Assembly: GCA_963844115.1 (NCBI GenBank)
Contig: CAWJNN010000079.1
Span: 36,794 to 100,793 of the forward strand
Reading direction: 5' to 3'
Origin: CS4-C045 sp963844115
Lineage (GTDB): Bacteria; Planctomycetota; Planctomycetia; Pirellulales; UBA7805
DNA length: 64,000 nucleotides
Shown: in pieces, positions 57,024 to 64,000 of the stretch
Layout of the letters: each line of letters opens with the position of its first letter
Position numbering within the stretch: position 1 is the first letter of the stretch
The notes under the pieces: generated by a model
What the model saw: only the letters and a program-made list of their open reading frames with translations
Told to the model about the DNA's origin: nothing
Databases searched by the model: none
Position numbers and translations under genes: made by a program

Positions 57024-58817
57024 TTGGCCAACCAACTAAGTCAAGCTGAACGCGTCAATGCGATGCGCAAGCTTTCACCGCTGCGGAATACGACGCAGGC
57101 CACGGATGCCGAACAGCTGACGCAGCAGCAATTAGCCCATTTCGGAATTGATCCGTCTTCGCCGTTTGCCGAGACTCTTTCCCGCCTGACCTGTCGTTTG
57201 TACGAAGGACAGGCGGACATTGAACAGCTGTGGCGCGAAACCCTGGCGACGATCTCGACGCTCGACCGCTCCGACCGCATCGCCTACTTCAACGCGAAGA
57301 AGTTTCTTTCGTTTCAGCTGGCAAAATTGCTGGACACGTTGCAAAACTCTTCTCGTCGCAGCTATCAGGAACTGCGGTTCAGCAGTTCGACGCAATCGGC
57401 CAAGGGACCGTACCCGGTCTTTGATAACGTAACCGCCATTTTCTCAGCGACCCCGGTGATCACTCGAACGGCCACGTATATCTATGCGTGCGCCGAATGG
57501 ATTGAAGAAGCATTTCGTGGCAAAGAGCTGCTACTGGAGATCTATTCACGCCTGTTAAACCCCACTTCGGTTTCCCTGGCCAACTTTATTGTCGACATAG
57601 AGGCGGGGCCTTACGCGAACGAATACTTCGCCTGGAACTTCAACAGCGGTATGTCCGCGATCGACGGTGTGTTGTCCCACGTTCTGGGACGTGACGATGT
57701 TTTGATTACCAGCCGACACATCTACGGCGGAGCGCACCAGTTGATTCACGACTGGTACGCCAAACCTGGAAACCTGGAAATCGCGGTCGAGATATTTGAG
57801 GGGTATGACGTCCAGAGCTTCACTGTCTGCTGGGAAGCGGTGCAGTGCAAGTACAAAGATCGACTCGCCAGCGGCCGACGTGTTTACGTTTACGTTGAAT
57901 CGCCGTGTAATCCGCACGGCTATTTACTGGACGTCCCTGGGATCTGCCAGTTCGCTCATCAAAACGGCTCGCGCGTCATCCTGGACGCCACGGTGGGAAC
58001 GCCGTTTCTGGTGAAACCGCTGCAAGAAAACGATCCGGCTCGGCGACCGGATTTTGTTTTGCACAGCTATACCAAAGATCTATCCGGTACGGGATCGACG
58101 ATTGCCGGGGTTGTCATCGGTCGTAATGAAGACATGTTTCTCCCCAAGGGCGAATCGGCGGGAGGGGTGAATTGGAACGAGACGCTGTTCTGGAATGTCT
58201 ATTACGTAAAGGGCGCCTTTCTTCACGCCGACGCCGCGTACGAAGTGATTCAAGGAATGCGAACCCTGGAGGTCCGCATGCTCGCCAAGTGCGTCAATAC
58301 CCAGATCCTGGTTCGTTTCCTGGACGCTCATCCGTTAATTTCTGTCCGCTCCAACGATCTGGCGCACAACGAAAACGCCAAGATTCGCGAATCGATTTCC
58401 TTTTTGGGCCTGTCGGCGCCACTGTTTATCATCGACATGGATACCGTACCGCTCCTGGCCTTCCAACGTTTCTTCGATTCTCTTTCTCCCGCATTTGCTC
58501 ACATGATCAGCCTGGGCCAGTCGAATACCATTATCAGTTGTCCTGCCCTGACCACCCACTCGGAACTGGACGCGGCCGCGTTATTGCAGAGCGATATACG
58601 GCCGACGACGATTCGATTCGCGGTCGGTGATGAGGATCCCAAGGACCTGATCGCGCATTTCATTCAATCGGCTCGGCTAACGATTGATCCAGAGATGCCT
58701 GATTTCTCAGCGGGCTTTATGAAGCCGGACGAGATCGACGACCTGGTCGAGCAGTGCCATATCGACGTCAATACGCGCTATGTCCGTTCCAAACCGCGGA
58801 TGGCGGATATCCTTTAG
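57024..58817 (+). CDS. PLP enzyme of the Cys/Met metabolism type with N-terminal extension
   Basis: 597 residues. The start is a TTG at 57024 with CGGAG ahead; there is no ATG nearby. The first ~130 residues are a helical extension not found in ordinary cystathionine/methionine lyases. The fold-type I core follows: AGPYANEYFAWNFNSGMSAIDG is represented by WNFNSGMSAIDG, VYVYVESPCNPHGYLLD, VILDATVGTPF, and the PLP-lysine K351 in HSYTKDLSGTG. The C-terminal half fits a gamma-lyase-like tetramer. Substrate unknown: gamma-lyase, gamma-synthase or aminomutase-type reactions are possible. An IDO-like gene follows, separated by a palindrome, and they may act together. Confidence 0.75.
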   Translation: MANQLSQAERVNAMRKLSPLRNTTQATDAEQLTQQQLAHFGIDPSSPFAETLSRLTCRLYEGQADIEQLWRETLATISTLDRSDRIAYFNAKKFLSFQLAKLLDTLQNSSRRSYQELRFSSSTQSAKGPYPVFDNVTAIFSATPVITRTATYIYACAEWIEEAFRGKELLLEIYSRLLNPTSVSLANFIVDIEAGPYANEYFAWNFNSGMSAIDGVLSHVLGRDDVLITSRHIYGGAHQLIHDWYAKPGNLEIAVEIFEGYDVQSFTVCWEAVQCKYKDRLASGRRVYVYVESPCNPHGYLLDVPGICQFAHQNGSRVILDATVGTPFLVKPLQENDPARRPDFVLHSYTKDLSGTGSTIAGVVIGRNEDMFLPKGESAGGVNWNETLFWNVYYVKGAFLHADAAYEVIQGMRTLEVRMLAKCVNTQILVRFLDAHPLISVRSNDLAHNENAKIRESISFLGLSAPLFIIDMDTVPLLAFQRFFDSLSPAFAHMISLGQSNTIISCPALTTHSELDAAALLQSDIRPTTIRFAVGDEDPKDLIAHFIQSARLTIDPEMPDFSAGFMKPDEIDDLVEQCHIDVNTRYVRSKPRMADIL

Positions 58818-58836
58818 AACGTGTTTGGAAATTCGC

Positions 58837-58904
58837 ACGATGGCCCTCCGAGGTCGTCGCACGCGATAGCTTCAGGGAATTCGACGGCCTCGGAGGGCCA
58901 TCGT
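58837..58904. repeat. Palindromic element between PLP enzyme and IDO-like genes
   Basis: Perfect 17-base arms ACGATGGCCCTCCGAGG (58837-58853) and CCTCGGAGGGCCATCGT (58888-58904) around a 34-base loop. The arm matches the inner arm of the 13,638-13,760 element except for G instead of C at one base, so the two are the same family. Confidence 0.8.
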
Positions 58905-58954
58905 ACAATCGCACTCGACGCCGGTCTCCCGCGGTGAGCAGATAGTCGACACAC

Positions 58955-60046
58955 ATGCAGAAGTACACTTCGACTCGCGGATTCTTACCGTCCTCGGATC
59001 CAGCACAGCGATTCGAGAAGTATCCCGAGCTGAGCTGGCTGGACGAACTGGGCCGTGATCTGCCCAGCCTATTGCTATTCGACAGCTTCCGTGACAAGGC
59101 ACGTAAGCTCAAGATCCCTAAGTGGCCGGAAGACACGGCAACGGCAGAATCGTTAGCCGAGCTTAGGCTGTACTATGTGCGGGTGGGATTTCTCGCGTCC
59201 GCTTATATCAACCAGGTGGGACAGCCGGCGGCCCATGTTCTTCCTGAAAACATCGGGGTGCCCCTTTGTCACTCGTGCAAGTTGCTGCAGCGGCCACCCA
59301 TTCTCAGCTACGACGGCTATGCCCTGTACAACTGGAAGCGGTTCGACGCCGACGCACCGATTGCGTTGGGCAATATCGACACGCTGCAGAACTTCGTTCA
59401 TCTTTACGACGAACACTGGTTCATCCTGGTGCATGTTGAGATCGAAGGCATTGCTGCGGACGTCCTCGACGCCGTACCACGGATGCGCGCCGCCTTACCG
59501 CAAGGCGACGCTGACAGTCTCAATCGCGACCTGGCTGCGATATCCGCGTCGGCATGGCGGCAAGTCGAGGTACTCCGTCGGATCGCGGAAAAGATGGACC
59601 CTGCTCTGTACTACAAGACATTTCGCCCGTATATCCGCTTCTTTGAAAACGTGGTCTATGAGGGTGTCAGCGAAGAACCCATGGACTACCGGGGCGAAAC
59701 GGGCGCTCAAAGTAGCATCATGCCGATGCTGGTCGAGCTGATGAAGATCAAACATGAGCCGTCCGCTCTGATCGATCATCTGGCCGATATGCAGCGCTTC
59801 ATGCCGAAAGAGCATCGCCAGGTGATCGACGACGCCCGGCAATTACCTTCTTTCCGAGAGATCGCAAACAAACAGACGTACAACGATATCCTGGAGGCGA
59901 TGGCGACGTTTCGCGAAGTGCATTACGGCTGGGCAGATGAATACATCAACCGGCGAGTCGAAGATCCGCGCGGCACTGGCGGTACGCCTTACATGCAATG
60001 GCTAAAGCAACTGGTCGACGAAACCCGTGCGCACATGATTGACTGA
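58955..60046 (+). CDS. Indoleamine 2,3-dioxygenase-like haem protein
   Basis: 363 residues. The haem-proximal His323 lies in ATFREVHYGWADEYI, and RGTGGTPYMQWLKQL ends the protein, both characteristic of IDO. The N-terminal region has FLPSSDPAQRF, LPENIGVPLC and YYKTFRPYIRFFENVVYEG. Bacterial IDO relatives oxidise tryptophan or act on other indoles; the substrate here is not known. No kynurenine-pathway genes are next to it. ATG 58955 has no clear ribosome site, and a palindrome precedes it. Confidence 0.85.
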   Translation: MQKYTSTRGFLPSSDPAQRFEKYPELSWLDELGRDLPSLLLFDSFRDKARKLKIPKWPEDTATAESLAELRLYYVRVGFLASAYINQVGQPAAHVLPENIGVPLCHSCKLLQRPPILSYDGYALYNWKRFDADAPIALGNIDTLQNFVHLYDEHWFILVHVEIEGIAADVLDAVPRMRAALPQGDADSLNRDLAAISASAWRQVEVLRRIAEKMDPALYYKTFRPYIRFFENVVYEGVSEEPMDYRGETGAQSSIMPMLVELMKIKHEPSALIDHLADMQRFMPKEHRQVIDDARQLPSFREIANKQTYNDILEAMATFREVHYGWADEYINRRVEDPRGTGGTPYMQWLKQLVDETRAHMID

Positions 60047-60104
60047 GCACGGGCTGGTCGCGGGAACTTTGAAGTTCCGCTAGCACGTATTCTGCCGGAA
60101 AAAC

Positions 60105-60171
60105 CGTAGCATGGTCCCCTGGGCTGTGTTTTTTGGATACCGTCATTCACGGCCCAGGGGACCATGCTACG
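60105..60171. repeat. Palindromic element downstream of the IDO-like gene
   Basis: Perfect 20-base arms CGTAGCATGGTCCCCTGGGC (60105-60124) and GCCCAGGGGACCATGCTACG (60152-60171) with a 27-base loop holding T6. Lies between convergent genes, so it could also end transcripts from both sides. Confidence 0.8.
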
Positions 60172-60221
60172 AAAGTGCGTAACTTTTAAACGGGGGGGCG
60201 GGGCGGACCTGATTACGGTTT

Positions 60222-60638
60222 CTAGCGACTCACGGCGACGCTGGCACCGTGACCACCGGGTCCGCTCTTGCCGAGAAACGCTTCGACGGACGCAACGCTG
60301 TGAACGCCTACCAAGCGGCGTAACGTCCAGTGGCCTTTCCGTTTTTTCATGACGATCAGTTGCGGAACGCTCTGGTTTCTTGTCAGGCGGCGTCCGAGCT
60401 TGCGTTCCCGACCGAGATCCACCATTGCAAAGTTGAATCCCTCGAACTTGTTTTGAGACAGCATGTCTGCAATCGTCGTGGCCTTCATCTGTTGACAGGG
60501 GCCACACGACTCGGCGGTGACAAGCACCAGGAGAGGCTCGTCGCCCTCGATCGCTCGCCGGTACGCGACCGCGTAGTCGTAAGTGCCGACGGAATGAATG
60601 GCCGAAGCAATTAAAAGAAGCACGGTGCTCAAATCCAT
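60222..60638 (-). CDS. Small thioredoxin-fold protein
   Basis: 138 residues from ATG 60638 (MDLSTVLLLIASAIHSVG). The N-terminal hydrophobic helix could be a signal or membrane anchor. The redox site is Cys45-Gly-Pro-Cys48 in AESCGPCQQMKATT, followed by VDLGRERKLGRRLTRNQSVPQLIVM, the cis-Pro and C-terminal strands. The region between the site and cis-Pro is shorter than in thioredoxin. Likely an extracytoplasmic reductase or oxidase; no partner gene is visible. It is convergent with the IDO-like gene. Confidence 0.82.
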   Translation of the reverse strand: MDLSTVLLLIASAIHSVGTYDYAVAYRRAIEGDEPLLVLVTAESCGPCQQMKATTIADMLSQNKFEGFNFAMVDLGRERKLGRRLTRNQSVPQLIVMKKRKGHWTLRRLVGVHSVASVEAFLGKSGPGGHGASVAVSR

Positions 60639-60904
60639 AGGTCGCCATCCCAACGGATGAACCTGGGTTGCGCTGAACGCGGTCGAAATCCCGTCTCGAC
60701 CGATGGTTTGATTACCGCAATACGCGTGCCAGCCAACGGCTTAGCGGCCTCAACCGTTCAAATCGTGCTTGCGGTAGGGTGAAATCCGGCCAGAAGGGAC
60801 GCGGTACCGTCGGCGCGTGGTATCGCGATAGCTCAGCGCGACGCCGAGCGATGTTGCCTTAAATCAACATGGCAGGGAGTCGGTCACCGCCCACCGTAGG
60901 TCTC

Positions 60905-61320
60905 ACAAGTCCGCGAACCGCTCAAAGATTCCTGGAGACCTTCGGTCAAGCTCGTGTGCGGGGTCGGGAGACCCGCGCACAGTGCGCTCGTGTGCGGGGT
61001 CGGGAGACCCGCGCACGCGCTCGTGTGCGGGGTCGGGAGACCCGCGCACAGCGCAATACGACCCGCGGACAGGCGCGTGCGGGCAGGTCTCCCGACCTCG
61101 TCGAAACCGCCGACCGCAGGTCTCACACGCGCTCGGGCAGGTCTCCCGACCTCGTCGAAACCGCCGACCGCAGGTCTCACAAAACCGTGAACCGCTCAAA
61201 GATTCCTGGAGACCTTCGGTCAAGTTCGTGTGCGGGGTCGGGAGACCCACGCACAGCGCGTCAAGTTCGTGTGCGGGGTCGGGAGACCCACGCACAGCCA
61301 GCGCGCATTGCGTTACGAAA
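60905..61320. repeat. Dispersed repeat array, first block
   Basis: Tandem and interspersed copies of GTGCGGGGTCGGGAGACCCG in plus orientation (60,955-61,050 and 61,225-61,305) and of CAGGTCTCCCGACCTCGTCG in reverse (61,080-61,175). A longer unit, TCAAAGATTCCTGGAGACC, is also duplicated. All six frames tend to stay open, which produces spurious predicted peptides. Confidence 0.85.
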
Positions 61321-61409
61321 CAGTGCGCATTGCGTTAGGAAACGACGCGCAGCGGAGGGAAACCGCGCATAGCGCTCATCCGCGAACAGCGAATCGCGAG
61401 CGAACGCGG

Positions 61410-61955
61410 TCACCATTCTAACCCACTCAGAATGACATCGGTTTTCGCGCTTCCGTCAGATAGCCAGTAGTTCGCAGAAGAAAATCGCCAATCACCTGCG
61501 TGGGTGACCAATCCTTTGCGACAAGGGTTTTCGTGCAGATAGTCGAGCTTGGTTTGCCAGAACGACTCTGTTTCGATTTGTTCCGGATGGCGCGACGGCT
61601 GCCAGAAACGGCGCTCGCGGTCTTCGCCGGCCGCTTTTCGAAACGTCTCCGAAAAACAGGCCGGCCTATTCTGTTCGCAGAAGTCACATAGCTGCCGCCC
61701 GGTGAACTTGCGAAAGTCCGTTACCGTTGTCTCCAACTGTTTTGCGTCAAATCGCTCGTCAAATAGAATCGCGTGAAAATGGGTTGGCATGATCACGTAG
61801 GCATTGATCCGTAACTTTTTCTTGTGGTGACAGAAGTTGAGACTATCCGTCACAATCTTGAATGCCTTTTCAGAAACGAACACCGGCAGCCATTGGACCA
61901 CACTGAACGTGACAAAGTACAGAGTGCCGTCCGAATAGAAGGGATAGCGTTCCAT
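61410..61955 (-). CDS. REP-associated tyrosine transposase (Y1, HUH type)
   Basis: 181 residues from ATG 61955 (MERYPFYSDGTLYFVTF). The HUH motif is His59-Phe-His61 in MPTHFHAILFDE, and the nucleophilic Tyr139 lies in KLDYLHENPCRKGLV, exactly the pattern of RAYT/TnpA-REP proteins. A further in-frame start upstream would add ~22 residues that fall in repeat sequence. Expected to nick single-stranded palindromic DNA and move short elements. Both sides are repeat arrays with the same sequence core, and palindromic elements are scattered in the window. It looks intact, so it may be active. Confidence 0.9.
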   Translation of the reverse strand: MERYPFYSDGTLYFVTFSVVQWLPVFVSEKAFKIVTDSLNFCHHKKKLRINAYVIMPTHFHAILFDERFDAKQLETTVTDFRKFTGRQLCDFCEQNRPACFSETFRKAAGEDRERRFWQPSRHPEQIETESFWQTKLDYLHENPCRKGLVTHAGDWRFSSANYWLSDGSAKTDVILSGLEW

Positions 61956-62041
61956 TATTGGTATCCCGAAGTTCGTGTGCAGTATCTCGCGTATCCGCGC
62001 GGGCGCACTCCGTCGGCGCACTCTGCGCTCGGCGCACTCCT

Positions 62042-62662
62042 CGCTCGGCGCAGGTCTCCCGACCTCGTCGAAACCGCCGACCGCAGGTCTCCAAAAATAA
62101 ATTGTCGCTCAAGGATTCAAAAAAGGCCAGCCGGCTTCGACTCGGCGGACGCACGCTATTGTAGCAAACCTAATTTTCTCACAGACAACCGCCGGTCTCC
62201 CAAAATGAAAAACCGCTCGATTCCTAAAGACCTTCGGTCAAGCCGGTGTGACCCGCGCAAAGCGCAGGAGATTTCTGGAGACCTTCGGTCAAGCTTGTGT
62301 GCGGGGTCGGGAGACCCGCGCACAGCGCAATACGACCTGCGGCACAGCGCGATGACCGACCGCGCTCGTGCGGCAGGTCTCCCGACCTCGCTCGGCGCAG
62401 GTCTCCCGACCTCGTCGAAACCGCCGACCGCAGGTCTCCAAAAATAAATTGTCGCTCAAGGATTCAAAAAAGGCCAGCCGGCTTCGACTCGGCGGACGCA
62501 CGCTATTGTAGCAAACCTAATTGTCTCACAGACAACCGCCGGTCTCCCAAAACGAAAAACCGCTCAATTGCTAAAGACCTTCGGTCAAGCCGGTGTGACC
62601 CGCGAAAGCGCAGGAGATTTCTGGAGACCTTCGGTCAAGCCTGCGTGCGGGGTCGGGAGACC
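62042..62662. repeat. Pair of ~270-base direct repeats
   Basis: Copy A (62,042-62,310) and copy B (62,389-62,662) are near-identical and 347 bases apart. Each runs from CGCTCGGCGCAGGTCTCCCG through AAATTGTCGCTCAAGG, AACCGCCGGTCTCCCAAAA and ends with GGAGACCTTCGGTCAAGC. They differ by a few substitutions and small indels, indicating recent duplication. Confidence 0.88.
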
Positions 62663-63000
62663 CGTGAACGCGCCGCAAGCGCAGGAGAATTTCTGAAGAC
62701 CTTCGGTCAAGCTTGTTGCGGGGTCGGGAGACCCGCGACAGTGCGAGGAGATTTCTGGAGACCTTCGGTCAAGCTTGTGTGCGGGGTCGGGAGACCCGCG
62801 CACAGCGAATGAGACCCGCGCACAGCGAGGGGTCGGGAGACCCGCGCACAGCGCAATGAGACCCGCGCACAGCGAGGGGTCGGGAGACCCGCGACCGCAA
62901 TGAGACCCGTGCACACGCGCAATGAGACCCACGCCAGCGCAATGAGACCCGCGCACAGCGCAATGAGACCCGCGCACACGCGATGAGACCTGCGCACACC
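62640..63000. repeat. Dispersed repeat array, second block
   Basis: Successive copies of GGGGTCGGGAGACCCGCG alternate with GGAGACCTTCGGTCAAGC up to 62,800. After that, short units of AATGAGACCCGCGCACAGCG occur about eight times. The units shorten towards 63,000, as in an expanding simple array. Confidence 0.85.
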
Positions 63001-63084
63001 GCGTGTTCTGGGAAGTTGCTGTCGGAACTGCGTAGAAATTGTTCCGGCTTACAAGAATTCACGGCCTCGGAGCGTGATGGGTGG

Positions 63085-63645
63085 CTAACCGATCAGCTTC
63101 TTCATCTGCGGCCAGGTTCGAGTATTGGCAACATCTTTCTTCGTCAAGCCGCCGCGGCGAGCTTGCAGGATGCCGTAACGCATTTTGTCCAAGTCTTTAG
63201 CGCGATGAGCATCGGTGCCAAGGACCACATAGACGCCATTCGCCTTCGCGGCTGCGCATGCTACGTCGTCCAAATCCAATCGCATCGGGTTGGCATTCAA
63301 TTCCAACAGTTTCCTGTGTTTGGCAGCTGCCTTCATGACGGCATCCATGTCGACTTCGTACGGCTTTCGCTTGTTGATTAGCCGGCCGGTTGGATGTGCG
63401 ATCGCGGACGTGTGAGGGTGTTCGATGGCGCCCAACAGCCGGTCGGTAATCTGCTGACGCGGCTGGTTCTGGCCGTAGTGGATGCTGCAGATGACCCAGT
63501 CGGCCTCGGCCAAAACATCGTCGGGCAGATCAAGTTTACCGTTTTCCAGGATATCCAGTTCGATACCCTTCAAGACGGTGATCCCCTTCATCCGTTCGTT
63601 CAGCTGATCGATCTCTTGCCACTGCTGCCGCAGTCGTTTGGCGCC
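63085..63645 (-). CDS. DNA polymerase X / PHP-domain protein, C-terminal part (cut by a sequence joint)
   Basis: About 187 residues, from the joint near 63,645 to a TAG at 63085. PHP-domain sequence of PolX: KRLRQQWQEIDQLNE, KGIELDILENGKLDL, ADWVICSIHYG, metal residues in IEHPHTSAIAHPTGR, LELNANPMRLDL, and VVLGTDAHRAKDLDKM. The N-terminal polymerase part is missing because the sequence switches to unrelated DNA. PolX functions in repair synthesis with PHP 3'-5' exonuclease or phosphatase activity. The stump is otherwise intact. Confidence 0.85.
   Translation of the reverse strand, partial: GAKRLRQQWQEIDQLNERMKGITVLKGIELDILENGKLDLPDDVLAEADWVICSIHYGQNQPRQQITDRLLGAIEHPHTSAIAHPTGRLINKRKPYEVDMDAVMKAAAKHRKLLELNANPMRLDLDDVACAAAKANGVYVVLGTDAHRAKDLDKMRYGILQARRGGLTKKDVANTRTWPQMKKLIG

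Positions 63646-64000
<355 letters not shown>

Noticed and set aside
60869..63000. Peptide frames such as GSPDPAHE- and CAGLPTPHT-rich proteins in both strands
   Set aside because: They are translations of the repeat arrays. Frames remain open because the repeat units lack stop codons; there are no ribosome sites or family features.
60905..63000. CRISPR array
   Set aside because: The repeats occur in both orientations, have variable length and no unique spacers of equal size, and no cas genes lie near.

Overview
The window looks like a stretch of a Planctomycetota chromosome (probably Pirellulales-like, GC in the mid-50s). Reasons: a giant secreted peptidase with the planctomycete-type N-terminal LExRELLT signature, a BBP7-like outer-membrane barrel, a cysteine-rich protein with a YTV motif, MORN_2-repeat secreted proteins, an exosortase-like gene, and many dispersed palindromic repeats. 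The last ~355 bases (about 63,646-64,000) are a much more GC-rich histidine-kinase fragment that cuts into a polX gene; this looks like an assembly chimera or foreign joint. About ten housekeeping genes carry exactly one or two single-base frame breaks, with intact coding sequence on both sides. That points to residual sequencing errors rather than gene decay, so I annotate these as whole genes.

Layout. 1-4.7 kb (minus): a secreted polysaccharide-lyase-like gene (partial), rph, then the arginine genes argF, argD and argB. 5-11.8 kb (plus): a conserved core cluster glmU(N-domain)-prs-rplY-pth-rpsF-ssb-rplI-dnaB. 12.2-15.4 kb: outer-membrane assembly, a POTRA protein followed by an Omp85 barrel protein, separated by a palindromic element. 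15.5-24 kb: SDR, two MORN_2 proteins, a DUF885 metallopeptidase, an MDR oxidoreductase and a planctomycete-type secreted protein. 24-27.9 kb: ftsH, an exosortase-like membrane protein and a degenerate sigma54-type AAA+ protein, apparently one operon. 27.9-34.6 kb: secreted TPR protein, an RlmM-like rRNA methyltransferase, two outer-membrane barrels and the Cys-rich wall-type protein. 35-37.3 kb: sucD and sucC of the TCA cycle. 37.5-46.5 kb: an FAD protein, the ~1,826-residue peptidase and a long NfeD-type membrane protease.

46.5-60 kb is a catabolic island. A 2-oxoacid dehydrogenase E1 (alpha/beta fusion) and E2 run leftward. Running rightward is an almost complete tyrosine/homogentisate pathway: hppD, hmgA, an uncharacterised 330-residue protein, fahA and acetoacetyl-CoA synthetase. 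The last four overlap head to tail and should be translationally coupled. The pathway lacks a recognisable maleylacetoacetate isomerase, and the uncharacterised protein sits exactly where that enzyme would be encoded; this is the most interesting lead in the window. A PLP enzyme with an N-terminal extension and an indoleamine-2,3-dioxygenase-like haem protein follow.

60-63 kb is a repeat zone: a small thioredoxin, arrays of a GGTCGGGAGACC-cored repeat in both orientations, and a REP-associated Y1 (HUH) transposase. Five palindromic elements are scattered over the window. No tRNA, rRNA or CRISPR array was recognised.
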